From Pseudomonas frederiksbergensis (lineage in GTDB: Bacteria; Pseudomonadota; Gammaproteobacteria; Pseudomonadales; Pseudomonadaceae), in contig NZ_MOBR01000005.1 of assembly GCF_003732705.1 (NCBI RefSeq), forward strand, positions 76,379 to 140,378: a DNA stretch of 64,000 nt, written 5' to 3'. The notes beneath the pieces are model-generated. The model searched no databases and was not told the origin of the DNA. It saw only the letters and a program-made list of their open reading frames with translations. Each line of letters opens with the position of its first letter. Position 1 is the first letter of the stretch. The position numbers and the translations under genes are program-made. This document shows, one piece after another, positions 7,936-16,902 of this stretch.

Positions 7936-8700
7936 CTATTTCAAACTCCCGGACAAGAACTGCTGCAGGCGTTCGGATTGCGGATTGACCAGCACTTCAC
8001 GCGGGTTGCCACGTTCTTCGACCTGGCCTTTATGCAGGAACACCAATTGATTCGACACCTCCCGGGCAAAGCCCATTTCGTGGGTGACGACCACCATGGT
8101 CCGGCCTTCCAGGGCCAGGTCCTGCATGACTTTGAGTACTTCGCCGACCAGTTCCGGGTCGAGGGCCGAGGTGGGTTCGTCGAACAGCATCACTTCCGGC
8201 TCCATCGCCAGCGCCCGGGCAATCGCCACGCGCTGTTGTTCGCCGCCGGACATGTGCGCCGGCCACGCATCCTTTCGATGGGCGACGCCGACTTTATTCA
8301 GGTAGTGCTCGGCCTTTTCCCGCGCGTCTTTTTTGCTCATGCCCAGCACGTGCACCGGGGCTTCCATGACATTTTCCAGGGCGCTCATGTGCGACCAGAG
8401 GTTGAAGTGCTGGAACACCATCGACAGCCGCGAACGCATGCGTTGCAGCTGTTTGGGTTCAGCTGCCTTGAGGCCGCCAAGTTTGTTGGTCACCAGTTTC
8501 AGCGGTTCGCCGTTGAGCACGATGTTGCCGGCGTTGGGCTGCTCCAGCAGGTTGATGCAACGCAGGAACGTGCTTTTTCCGGAGCCGCTGGAGCCGATGA
8601 TGCTGATCACATCGCCAGCCTTCGCTTCCAGGGACACACCCTTGAGCACTTCATGGCTGCCGTAGCTTTTGTGCAGGTTCTGGATTTCAAGTTTGTACAT
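7936..8700 (-). CDS. Amino-acid ABC transporter ATP-binding protein (AotP/HisP-like)
   Basis: 254 residues from the ATG at 8700 (MYKLEIQNLHKSYG); the longer frame upstream has no support. Walker A GSSGSGKST, signature SGGEQQRVAIARALA, Walker B VMLFDEP and the switch histidine (VVVTHEMGFA) are all present. It energises import by the two membrane proteins coded upstream. HisP/AotP-type ATPases serve basic amino acids. It lies 19 bases after the AotO-like gene, fifth in an operon ordered as aotJQMOP. Confidence 0.93.
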   Translation of the reverse strand: MYKLEIQNLHKSYGSHEVLKGVSLEAKAGDVISIIGSSGSGKSTFLRCINLLEQPNAGNIVLNGEPLKLVTNKLGGLKAAEPKQLQRMRSRLSMVFQHFNLWSHMSALENVMEAPVHVLGMSKKDAREKAEHYLNKVGVAHRKDAWPAHMSGGEQQRVAIARALAMEPEVMLFDEPTSALDPELVGEVLKVMQDLALEGRTMVVVTHEMGFAREVSNQLVFLHKGQVEERGNPREVLVNPQSERLQQFLSGSLK

Positions 8701-8719
8701 GCTGTTCACTCTTCTGGCG

Positions 8720-9832
8720 TCAGTCGCTGAGCAAGCGACCCTGGCGAATAAGGCGGGTGCCGGCGACTTTGGCCAGCCACAAACCGGGCTGGGCAAAGCG
8801 CAGGCGTTCCCGGGCATAGAGGATGCCGTCGGTGCTGGCGCGCACGATGCTGTGGCGATCGGTCAGCGGATCCAGCACTTCAAACAGCGGATCACCGACC
8901 CGCACCTGCGCGCCCAACGGTTGCAGGAAACTCACCACGCCGGGGTGCGGCGCATAGGCGTATTGCGCACCGGCGAAGGGCGTTGCTTCACAGTAGAAGA
9001 AAGGCGCTTCGGGCCAGTCACCGCTGATCAGGCCTTGTTCGGCGAGGTAGCCGAGAATGGCTTCGGCGCTGTCGATGCATTGCTCACGCTCGGTGTCGGC
9101 CATGCCGCGCAGTTCGATGGTGGTTGCCACGCACGCCAATGGAATCGCCGCTTCGGGAAACAGTTCGGCCAAGCGCAACCACGGAAACGCGCAGGCTTCG
9201 TCGAAGGCACTGCCGCCGGCATCTTCGGCCAGCAGCGCGGCGCCGGCACCGAGTCGGGCGGCCAATGAACGCAAACGCGGCCAGTTTTGTGGCATGGCGT
9301 AAAGCAGCATGATCGACTCGAAATCGCAGTGCAGGTCCAGCACCACATCCGCGTCGCACGCATGCTGCAGCAACAGACGACGCAGGCCATCGAGTTCCGA
9401 GGTCGCGGGTGGCATGTCGGCGAGGACAGCGGCCATGGCGCGGCGGATCAGTGCGGTGTTGACGTTGGCATCGTCGCCCAGTTGACCGTTCACCAGCGCG
9501 GCCACGGCTTCGGTCAGCTCCGGAAAGTCGCGGTTGAAATTCTTGCCGCTGTTGAATTCGAAACGACCCTGATGGGTGGCCTGGAACATCTGCGCAATGC
9601 CGATGGGGTTGGCGATCGGCACCAACTCGATCACCCCGTTCAGCCGACCTTGTTCTTCCAGCACCCGCAGACGCCGCTTGAGTTCCACCGCCACGCGCAT
9701 CCCCGGCAGTTCATCGGCATGCAAGGACGCCTGGATGTAAACCTTGCGCGGCCCGCTGCCAAAGCGAAACAGCGACAGGCGCCGCTCCGTGCCCGAAGCA
9801 CTCCACGGCAACAAATATTCAATGTGTTGCAT
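8720..9832 (-). CDS. AotO-like succinylglutamate desuccinylase/aspartoacylase family protein
   Basis: A 370-residue M14-type zinc deacylase. The zinc motif SLHADELPG (H38, E41) is followed by NPIGIAQ, NFNRDFPE and the third ligand in VVLDLHCD. Family members remove succinyl or acetyl groups from amino acids. A gene of this family (aotO, function unknown) sits in the same position between permease and ATPase in the P. aeruginosa aotJQMOP-argR operon, so this is likely its counterpart. A possible role is deacylating an imported N-acyl amino acid, which is inference. Gaps to its neighbours are 9 and 19 bases. Confidence 0.88.
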   Translation of the reverse strand: MQHIEYLLPWSASGTERRLSLFRFGSGPRKVYIQASLHADELPGMRVAVELKRRLRVLEEQGRLNGVIELVPIANPIGIAQMFQATHQGRFEFNSGKNFNRDFPELTEAVAALVNGQLGDDANVNTALIRRAMAAVLADMPPATSELDGLRRLLLQHACDADVVLDLHCDFESIMLLYAMPQNWPRLRSLAARLGAGAALLAEDAGGSAFDEACAFPWLRLAELFPEAAIPLACVATTIELRGMADTEREQCIDSAEAILGYLAEQGLISGDWPEAPFFYCEATPFAGAQYAYAPHPGVVSFLQPLGAQVRVGDPLFEVLDPLTDRHSIVRASTDGILYARERLRFAQPGLWLAKVAGTRLIRQGRLLSD

Positions 9833-9841
9833 AAACGCTCC

Positions 9842-10537
9842 TTAATGCTTGCGCGGTGCCAGGTACGCCAGCCAACGGCGCTCGGCCAGTTTGAACAGAC
9901 GCACCAGAATGAAGGTCAGGGCCAGGTAGATCAGGCCGGCGGTGATGAACGCCTCGAACGGCAGGTAGAACCGCGAACTGACCGTCCGCGCGGCGCCGGT
10001 GATGTCCACCAGCGTGACAATCGACGCGAGGCTGGTGGTTTGCAGCATCATCAGCACTTCGTTGCTGTACTGCGGCAGCGCCCGGCGCAGGGCCGACGGC
10101 AGCAGAATTCGCCGATACAACGTGAAGCGCGACATGCCCATGGCTTTGGCGGCTTCGATCTCGCCGTGGGCGGTGGACTTCAAACTGCCGGCCAGCAGTT
10201 CGGCGCTGTAGGCACTGGTGTTAATCGCGAAGGCCAGGCACGCGCAAAAGGTTGCGCTGGACAGGTACGGCCAGAGCGCGCTTTCCCGCACGGCGGCGAA
10301 CTGCGCCAGGCCGTAATAGATCAGGAACAATTGCACCAGCATCGGCGTGCCGCGAATCACGTAGGTGTAGAGCCACGCCGGGGCGTTGAGCAGCGGCGAG
10401 CGCGACACGCGCATCAAGGCCAGCGGGATCGCCAGCACCAGGCCGCACGCCAGGGAAATCAGCAGCACTTTGAGGGTCAACAAGGCGCCACTGAAATACA
10501 GCGGCAGGTTTTCCCAGATCAGGTTGTAGTCGAGCAT
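9842..10537 (-). CDS. Amino-acid ABC transporter permease (AotM/HisM-like)
   Basis: A 231-residue inner-membrane protein with about five hydrophobic segments. The conserved permease loop EIEAAKAMGMSRFTLYRRILLP contacts the ATPase, and the VIRGTPMLVQLFLIYYG motif is typical of the polar amino-acid (HisMQ/GlnP) class. It pairs with the product of the upstream permease gene (gap 16 bases) to form the channel. Confidence 0.93.
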   Translation of the reverse strand: MLDYNLIWENLPLYFSGALLTLKVLLISLACGLVLAIPLALMRVSRSPLLNAPAWLYTYVIRGTPMLVQLFLIYYGLAQFAAVRESALWPYLSSATFCACLAFAINTSAYSAELLAGSLKSTAHGEIEAAKAMGMSRFTLYRRILLPSALRRALPQYSNEVLMMLQTTSLASIVTLVDITGAARTVSSRFYLPFEAFITAGLIYLALTFILVRLFKLAERRWLAYLAPRKH

Positions 10538-10553
10538 CGAGGTTCGCTCCCGA

Positions 10554-11243
10554 TCACAATTCGGCGGCTTTGATGCCGACCGAGTAGTGTTTTTCCAGAT
10601 AGCGCAGCACCAGCAATGACACGCTGGTGAGCATCAGGTACAGCGCCGCCACGGCGAGGAAAAACGTGAAGGGCTCGTGGGTCGCATCCGCTGCGTTCTT
10701 GGCTTTGAACATCATGTCCTGCAACCCGATCACCGAAATCAGCGCGGTGGATTTGGTCAGCACCAGCCAGTTGTTGGTGAACCCGGGAATGGCGAAACGA
10801 ATCATCTGCGGCACCAGGATTCGCCAGAACACTTGCCCACCACTCAAGCCATACGCCGCCCCGGCTTCAGCCTGACCCTTGGGGATCGCCATGAACGCGC
10901 CGCGAAAGGTTTCCGAGAGGTAGGCGCCAAAAATGAAGCCCATGGTGCAGACGCCGGCAATGAATGGATTGATGTCGATGTAGTGGGTGTAACCCAGCGC
11001 GAGGGCGATGCGGTTCACCAGGTCCTGGCCGCCGTAGAAGATCAACAGGATCAGCACCAGGTCCGGGATGCCGCGAATCAGGGTGGTGTAGCTTTCGCCG
11101 AGCATGGCCAGCCATTTGAGCGGCGACAGGCGAAACGCCGCGCCGATCAGGCCGAGGGCAATCGCCATGGCCATGGAGGTCAGGGCCAGGTTAATGGTCA
11201 GCCAGGCGCCATCGAGAATGCTCGATCCGTAGCCGTGAAGCAT
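10554..11243 (-). CDS. Amino-acid ABC transporter permease (AotQ/HisQ-like)
   Basis: A 229-residue HisQ-class permease. It contains TLIRGIPDLVLILLIFYGGQ and the EAA-type loop KGQAEAGAAYGLSGGQVFWRI, with several membrane helices. It forms a heterodimer with the HisM-like partner encoded just downstream. It lies 62 bases after the binding-protein gene. The longer gap is common after a binding protein that must be made in excess. Confidence 0.93.
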   Translation of the reverse strand: MLHGYGSSILDGAWLTINLALTSMAMAIALGLIGAAFRLSPLKWLAMLGESYTTLIRGIPDLVLILLIFYGGQDLVNRIALALGYTHYIDINPFIAGVCTMGFIFGAYLSETFRGAFMAIPKGQAEAGAAYGLSGGQVFWRILVPQMIRFAIPGFTNNWLVLTKSTALISVIGLQDMMFKAKNAADATHEPFTFFLAVAALYLMLTSVSLLVLRYLEKHYSVGIKAAEL

Positions 11244-11305
11244 GATGAAGTTCCTCTATCAACGGGCGAGATGCACCGCCCTTTCGGGCGGGAGCCAAGG
11301 TGGGT

Positions 11306-12082
11306 TTATTCGCCGTAGATATCGAACGCGAAGTACTTGGCCATCACTTGCTGGTACTTGCCGTTGGCGCGGATCGCGTCAATCGCGGTGTTGAGGCGGA
11401 CGGTGTTCACACTGTCACCCTTGCGCACCGCGATCCCGGCGCCGCGACCGAAGTATTTCGGGTCGTTGATGTCCGGGCCGACGAGGGCGAAACCGTTGCC
11501 GGCCGGGGTTTTGATGAAGCTCTCATCGGTGTTGACGATGTCGGCGAGGGTGGCGTCCAGGCGACCCGAGGCCAGGTCGAGGAAGGCTTCGTTTTGCGAG
11601 CCGTAGCGCACGACGTTGACCCCGGCTTTTTCAAGTTGCTCGGTGGCGAAACGGTCGTAGGTCGAAGAGCGTTGCACCCCGACTTTCTTGCCCTTGAGGT
11701 CCACCAACGGGTCGTTGATCACGTTGCCGGCCTTCATCGCGAACTTGCCCGGCGTGTGGTAGTACTTTTTGCTGAAGTCGACCGACTTCAAGCGGTCTTC
11801 GGTGATCGACATCGACGACAACACAGCGTCGATCTTGCGCACTTTGAGCGACGGGATCATGCCGTCGAATTCCTGGATCACCCACTCACATTTGATCTTC
11901 ATCTCTTCGCACAGCGCATTGCCGATGTCGTAGTCGAAACCACTGACATTGCCTTCCGGGGTTTTGTAGGAGAAGGGTGGGTAAGCGGCTTCGATCCCGA
12001 TGCGCAGGCTGTCTTCGTCGGCGTGAGCCAGGAAGCTGGCGGCGCACAGGGTCAGGGCGCCTAGAAGTGCTGTCTTGTTCAT
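11306..12082 (-). CDS. Periplasmic basic amino-acid-type binding protein (AotJ/HisJ-like)
   Basis: 258 residues with a Sec signal peptide (1-21, cleavage after FLAHA). The mature part follows the HisJ/ArgT/AotJ pattern: IGIEAAYPPFSYKTPEGNVSG near the start, ALSSMSITEDR, KKVGVQRSSTYDRF and FGRGAGIAVRKGD. These motifs suggest arginine, ornithine, lysine or related ligands. Strong AAGGAG site 8 bases before the ATG. It is the first gene of the operon, and its promoter must lie in the AT-rich gap upstream. Confidence 0.93.
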   Translation of the reverse strand: MNKTALLGALTLCAASFLAHADEDSLRIGIEAAYPPFSYKTPEGNVSGFDYDIGNALCEEMKIKCEWVIQEFDGMIPSLKVRKIDAVLSSMSITEDRLKSVDFSKKYYHTPGKFAMKAGNVINDPLVDLKGKKVGVQRSSTYDRFATEQLEKAGVNVVRYGSQNEAFLDLASGRLDATLADIVNTDESFIKTPAGNGFALVGPDINDPKYFGRGAGIAVRKGDSVNTVRLNTAIDAIRANGKYQQVMAKYFAFDIYGE

Positions 12083-12508
12083 ATTGTTGACTCCTTGAGA
12101 GCGATTTTTGTGTGGCTATAAATGGCACGTAATATTTCATAAATCAATATGGTGAAAATAAACATATCAAAGCGAGGCGTAAAAAAAGCCCGGATGGGTC
12201 CGTGGCAAGTTGTTTACAGGCGTCTTGCGTGAGGGTTTCAGTGGGATGAGGAGGCTGTGAATACCGTCAGTCGGATCACCCGCTAACGAGCTTTTTTATC
12301 GCTCCCAAGCATATTTTTAATAATTTTCCTCGGCAGACGGATGTCGCACTATCGAGCCACACCCAGCGTGGTTCGGCTCTCTCGGATGAAAGCCGTTTCG
12401 CATAACGATGTAGGTCCCATGAGGCCAGCACGATGGAACTGTTATTGGTCTCTGGCCAGCACTGCCCGGCTTTACCCTAATTTTAAAAAACAGCTGCGGG
12501 AGCGTTCC
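12083..12508. promoter_or_regulatory. Divergent control region between two binding-protein genes
   Basis: This 426-base gap is clearly richer in A+T than its surroundings (for example 12115-12190 and 12290-12330). It must carry promoters for the aot-like operon to the left and the PotD-like gene to the right. I looked for a sigma-54 site and found only a partial match (TGGCACG at 12124 without a proper -12 GC), which I do not accept. A lone TGTCGCACTATCGA near 12341 resembles one ArgR half-site, too weak to call. Confidence 0.5.
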
Positions 12509-13549
12509 ATGTCTTTAACCTTACGTACGTGCATTCCTTTTTCCCTGGCCCTGTTGTGCACCGGCGTGTTCGCCGCGCCGCAGGATTTGACCGTCATCTC
12601 GTTTGGCGGCGTCACCAAGCAGGCCCAGGACAAAGCCTACTTCCAACCTTTCAACGCCAGTGGTGCCGGACGCATCGTCGCGGGTGAATACAACGGCGAA
12701 CTGTCGAAAATCAAAGCGATGGTCGATGTCGGCCACACCAGTTGGGACGTGGTCGAGGTCGAGAGTCCGGAGCTGCTGCGCGGCTGTGATGCCGGTCTGT
12801 TCGAGAAACTCGACCCGGCCAGTTTTGGCGACCAGAGCCAGTTTGTGCCGGGGACGTTTACCGAGTGCGGCGTGGCCACTTACGTCTGGTCGATGGTCAT
12901 GGCGTTCGACCAGAACAAGCTGACCAAGACCCCTTCGTCCTGGGCGGATTTCTGGAACGTCAACGACTTCCCGGGCAAGCGCGGACTGCGCAAAGGCGCC
13001 AAGTACACACTGGAAATCGCACTGCTGGCCGATGGCGTCGCGCCGGATCAACTCTACAAAGTGCTGAACACCCCCGAAGGTGTGAGCCGGGCGTTTGCCA
13101 AGCTCGACAAGATCAAGTCGAACATCCAGTGGTGGGAGGCGGGCGCCCAACCGGCGCAGTGGTTGATTGCCGGTGACGTGGTGATGAGCGCCGCCTACAA
13201 CGGCCGCATCGCTTCAGCGCAGAAAGAGGGCATGAACCTGAGCATCGTCTGGCCGCAAAGCCTCTACGACCCGGAATATTGGGCTGTGGTCAAAGGCACG
13301 CCGAACAAGGCCCTGGCCGAGCGTTTCATCGCATTCGCCAGCCAGCCGCAGACCCAGAAAGTGTTCTCGGAAAACATCCCTTATGGGCCGGTTCATCGCC
13401 AGGCGTTAGCGCTGTTGCCGCAGCAAGTGCAACAGCAATTGCCGACGGCCGAAGCCAACATGGCCAAGGCCCGGGCGGTAGATGCGGAGTTCTGGGTGGA
13501 CCATGGCGAGGAGCTGGAAGAACGCTTTAATGCGTGGGCGGCTCGCTAA
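12509..13549 (+). CDS. Periplasmic binding protein of the PotD/spermidine-putrescine class
   Basis: 346 residues from the ATG at 12509, with GGGAG 6 bases upstream and a signal peptide (about 1-22, cleavage after GVFAA). The fold-1 pattern LTVISFGGVTKQAQDKAYFQPF, WDVVEVESPELLRGCDAGLFEKLD and the late YWAVVKGTPNKALAERFIAFA are typical of polyamine-type extracellular solute-binding proteins. No permease or ATPase genes of its class are adjacent, so it is an orphan that works with a distant system or as a sensor. Ligand unknown. Confidence 0.87.
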   Translation: MSLTLRTCIPFSLALLCTGVFAAPQDLTVISFGGVTKQAQDKAYFQPFNASGAGRIVAGEYNGELSKIKAMVDVGHTSWDVVEVESPELLRGCDAGLFEKLDPASFGDQSQFVPGTFTECGVATYVWSMVMAFDQNKLTKTPSSWADFWNVNDFPGKRGLRKGAKYTLEIALLADGVAPDQLYKVLNTPEGVSRAFAKLDKIKSNIQWWEAGAQPAQWLIAGDVVMSAAYNGRIASAQKEGMNLSIVWPQSLYDPEYWAVVKGTPNKALAERFIAFASQPQTQKVFSENIPYGPVHRQALALLPQQVQQQLPTAEANMAKARAVDAEFWVDHGEELEERFNAWAAR

Positions 13550-13582
13550 TCAAGCGCTGAAGAACCTGCGGCAAAAGGGCTT

Positions 13583-13697
13583 TTGTGGCGAGGGAGCTTG
13601 CTGTGGCGAGGGGGCTTGCCCCCGTTGGGTCGCGAAGCGGCCCTCGCTTTTAAGGGGACTGCTGCGCAGTCCAACGGGGGCAAGCCACCTCGCCACA
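13583..13697. repeat. GTGGCGAGGG-class palindromic repeat
   Basis: GTGGCGAGGGGGCTTGCCCC with its inverse near 13670-13697, and the inner arms CCGTTGGG/CCAACGGG, form a large hairpin between the convergent binding-protein and MFS genes. This is a second common P. fluorescens intergenic repeat class; another copy fragment lies at 39725. Confidence 0.65.
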
Positions 13698-13706
13698 GGT
13701 TCGGTG

Positions 13707-15086
13707 TTATGCGTTACGCGCCACCAACCGCAACGCACTCGCCACACTCCCCACCGCCGCAAACCCCGCACCAATGCTCAGCGCCAACACCGGGCCATGG
13801 GTGCCCGACATTCCGAAGCTCAACGCCACCAACGCAGCACCGGTCGCCTGGCCAATCAGCCGAGCCATGGCGATGGTCCCACTGGCACCGCTGCTGCGTT
13901 CCCTCGGGGCGCTGGTCATCAGGGCTTTCTGGTTCGGCGCCTGGAAAAAGCCGAAGCCGATGCCACAGATGATCATGCGAATCACGATCCCGGTAGCGCT
14001 GAGATCCGCCGGCATGATTGCCAGGGACACCATCCCCGCACTCAGAATGGCCAGGCCGATACCGCCCAGCAGGCCAGGCGGATAGGTGTCGGACAGGCGC
14101 CCGGCCATCGGCGCGATGAGGGCTACGACGATGGACCATGGGGTCATCAGAAAACCGGTCTGGATCGGGTCGCGGCCCAGGGTCGTTTCGAAGAAGAAGG
14201 GCAACGAGACGAACGCCAACCCTTGGGTGGCGAAGGAACAGAACGCGGTCAGCGTCGAGAGGGCAAACATCGGCCGCTTGAGCAAATCCAGGGGGAACAT
14301 TGGCGCCGGATGCCCGACTTCGCGGCGCAGCATCAAGGCCCCTGCGATCAGGAACACCGCCAGGGCGATCACCACGCTGCTCATCGAGCCCAACTGCGCG
14401 GCCTGGCTCAGCGCGAAAATCAACGCACCAAAGGTGATGACATTGAGCACGGCGGTCAGCCGATCAAACACCACGGCTTTGGGCGGACTGGTTGGCAGGG
14501 AGCTCCAGGCGAAGGTCAGGGCAAACAGCCCCAGGGGCAGGTTGATCGCAAACAGCCAGGGCCAATTGGCCACCGACAGCACCAGCGAGGCAATGGTCGG
14601 GCCGGCGGCGAAGCAGGTGCCGACCACCAGCGCGTTCAAACCCAGGCCACGGCCCATGCGTTCCGGGGGAAAGATCAAACCGATCAGCGCGGCATTGACG
14701 CTCATGATGGCGCTGGCTCCGACACCCTGGAGCACGCGGGCCACGGTCAGGGTCGGCAGTGACCACGCGAGCGCGCACAACCCCGAAGCCACCACGAACA
14801 GGATGATGCCGCTGAGGAATACTTTGCGGTGCCCAATGATTCCGCCCAGAGCGGCGAACGGCAGTAACGTGGCCACGGCCGCCAGTTGATAGGCATTGAT
14901 GATCCACACCGAGGCGGCGGGGGAGGCGTTGAGGTCCGCAGCGATGGTGGGCAGCGCCGTGTTGGCGATGGCGGTATCGAGTACCGCCAGGGCGATCGAT
15001 ACCAGAATCGCCACCAGCCCGCGCAGTTCACGGGGGGTGAGTTTGCCGGGGGCGGCGGTCGGGAGTGGTGCGGCGGGCTGAGTCAT
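13707..15086 (-). CDS. MFS transporter, DHA2 (drug:H+ antiporter) type
   Basis: A 459-residue membrane protein with about 12-14 hydrophobic segments. LDTAIANTALPTIAADL is the DHA2 motif D region of helix 1. GLIFPPERMGRGLGLNALV and RVLQGVGASAIM are conserved in SmvA/QacA-like pumps. It probably exports cationic or aromatic compounds. No regulator is adjacent. The start lacks a strong ribosome site, so the exact N-terminus is uncertain. Confidence 0.88.
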   Translation of the reverse strand: MTQPAAPLPTAAPGKLTPRELRGLVAILVSIALAVLDTAIANTALPTIAADLNASPAASVWIINAYQLAAVATLLPFAALGGIIGHRKVFLSGIILFVVASGLCALAWSLPTLTVARVLQGVGASAIMSVNAALIGLIFPPERMGRGLGLNALVVGTCFAAGPTIASLVLSVANWPWLFAINLPLGLFALTFAWSSLPTSPPKAVVFDRLTAVLNVITFGALIFALSQAAQLGSMSSVVIALAVFLIAGALMLRREVGHPAPMFPLDLLKRPMFALSTLTAFCSFATQGLAFVSLPFFFETTLGRDPIQTGFLMTPWSIVVALIAPMAGRLSDTYPPGLLGGIGLAILSAGMVSLAIMPADLSATGIVIRMIICGIGFGFFQAPNQKALMTSAPRERSSGASGTIAMARLIGQATGAALVALSFGMSGTHGPVLALSIGAGFAAVGSVASALRLVARNA

Positions 15087-15206
15087 CCGTTGCGACCGGC
15101 CAAGGCAAGAACTGAAAGACTGATCATGCTGATTCCCCGTATGCAGGCGTTGCGCAAGGGCCTCACTCTACCTAAATCCGTGGCTGTTCTGTAGACGGCT
15201 TTTTGC

Positions 15207-16067
15207 TCACTTTGCCCCGAACAGCATCGTCCAGTACACACCCTCATCGCTGCGTGCATCCGTGGCAAAGGCTGCGCCGACTTGAGTGAACATCGGGTTC
15301 ATCAGGTTGGCGCAGTGCCCGGGGCTTGCGAGCCAACCGGCCATCGCCTTGCTCGGTGAACCCTGGCCGGCGGCGATGTTTTCGCCGATCTGCCGGCCAC
15401 GGAAACCAGCGGCCCTGGCACGGTCCGCCGGCATTTCACCGTCGGGGTCCTGGTGCGCGAAGTAATTGCCGTAGGCCATGTCCTTGCTGTGGCCTTGCGC
15501 GGCGGCGCCCAGCGCAGCATTCCAACTCAGTGGCCGAGCGGCGGCGAAGCGCTGGCGCCCACACATCCGTGGCCGTGCCCGTGCGGCGTTGACCTCGGCC
15601 AGCAAGGTCTTGCCGGCCGCTCGGCCGTCGCTGACCTGACTGTCCAGCACGGGTCGCGCCAGCACGATTTGCCATTCGCTGCGGGCGCGACTAATGCCGA
15701 TGTCGGCGTACTGCGCATCGAGCAACGCGCCGCAGTAGTTGTCCTGCAACCTGTCAAAGGCGTCCTCGGCATCCTGCGCACCGACCAGACGGATGGTCCG
15801 CACGGTCACCGCTTGATAACCGTTCTGCTTCAACCCCTCGCGCAAAGGACCGCCATAACCGATCGGCAACGCCAGGTTCGACTTCAGCGCCAGAGGCCTC
15901 AAGCCTTGGACCGGGCGTATCGAACAACCACGCGGGTGGGCGCGGTAATCGTTAATCTCCGACACCAGCTGCCGCTCCTCACTGGCATGGGCGGGCGTGG
16001 CGAACAGGGGAAATAGCGGAACAAGGCAGAGCGAAACAACGCGAAAAGACACGACGAATTGGCGCAT
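15207..16067 (-). CDS. Secreted CAP-domain protein (SCP/PR1, YkwD-like)
   Basis: 286 residues with a signal peptide (1-28, cleavage after PAHAS). The C-terminal half is a recognisable CAP domain: LLAEVNAARARPRMCG, LSWNAALGAAAQGHSKDMA, YFAHQDPDGEMPADRARAAGF, IGENIAAGQGSPSKAMAGWLASPGHCANLM. The N-terminal half resembles a degenerate second copy (LVSEINDYRAHPRGC; LALKSNLALPIGY). Bacterial CAP proteins are extracytoplasmic; their activity is mostly unknown. The repeated Cys pairs suggest disulfides. Confidence 0.87.
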   Translation of the reverse strand: MRQFVVSFRVVSLCLVPLFPLFATPAHASEERQLVSEINDYRAHPRGCSIRPVQGLRPLALKSNLALPIGYGGPLREGLKQNGYQAVTVRTIRLVGAQDAEDAFDRLQDNYCGALLDAQYADIGISRARSEWQIVLARPVLDSQVSDGRAAGKTLLAEVNAARARPRMCGRQRFAAARPLSWNAALGAAAQGHSKDMAYGNYFAHQDPDGEMPADRARAAGFRGRQIGENIAAGQGSPSKAMAGWLASPGHCANLMNPMFTQVGAAFATDARSDEGVYWTMLFGAK

Positions 16068-16257
16068 GAGGCGAACGGCTCTGAGGAGATGACGACGGTA
16101 CTGGCGATCATTGGGCTCAAGACACGCTTGTCGAGTGGGGGGACGAGCGTATGACAGGGCAGGTCTAAGACTGCGGGTTTCAAATCTGGTTCATGGGAGG
16201 GAAGGGCAAATTTTGGGGCGGGGGTGATTGCCATAATCGACCCGCCGCAGATCCCCA

Positions 16258-16886
16258 TGTGGGAGCGAGCTTGCTCGCGAAGGCGGGGTGTCAGCCAACA
16301 TCAATTTTGGATGTGCCGGCCTCTTCGCGAGCAAGCTCGCTCCCACAGGGGTTCAGTGTGGATCGCTAATCCTGTGCCCACCACAGATCCCTTGTGGGAG
16401 CGAGCTTGCTCGCGATAGCTGAGTGTCAGCCACCATTAATGCTGAATGTGCTGGCCCCTTCGCGAGCAAGCCCGCTCCCACAGGGATTCAGTGTTGATCA
16501 GGAGTGTTGTGCCCGCCGCAGATCCCTTGTGGGAGCGAGCTTGCTCGCGATAGCTGAGTGTCAGCCACCATTAATGCTGAATGTGCCGGCCCCTTCGCGA
16601 GCAGGCTCGCTCCCACAGGGTTCAGTGTTGATCAGGAGTGTTGTGCCCGCCGCAGATCCCTTGTGGGAGCGAGCTTGCTCGCGATAGCTGAGTGTCAGCC
16701 ACCATTAATGCTGAATGTGCCGGCCCCTTCGCGAGCAAGCCCGCTCCCACAGGGTTCAGTGTTGATCAGGAGTGTTGTGCCCGCCGCAGATCTCTCGTGG
16801 GAGCGAGCTTGCTCGCGAAGGCGGCGTGTCAGCCAATGTCAATTTTGGATGTGCCGGCCTCTTCGCGAGCAAGCCCGCTCCCACAG
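16258..16886. repeat. REP array A (five inverted pairs)
   Basis: Five pairs of facing palindromes (forward arms near 16259, 16393, 16528, 16661, 16796; inverse arms about 65 bases on). The whole unit repeats every 134 bases and the spacers (TCAGCCACCATTAATGCTGA and similar) are also nearly identical, so the array grew by tandem duplication. It separates the CAP gene from the sensor kinase gene. Confidence 0.92.
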
Positions 16887-16902
16887 GGTTTTGTGGTGGG
16901 GT

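Noticed and set aside
8701..8817. Longer start of the transporter ATPase
   Set aside because: The extension overlaps the preceding gene and lacks similarity to HisP/AotP proteins, which begin at MYKLEI.
12124..12140. Sigma-54 promoter
   Set aside because: Only the -24 half (TGGCACG) is good; the -12 element lacks the essential GC, and it lies 370 bases from the next gene.
16258..16886. CRISPR-like regular repeats
   Set aside because: Repeats are inverted pairs of a known Pseudomonas REP palindrome, and the spacers are themselves repeated rather than unique. No cas genes are present.
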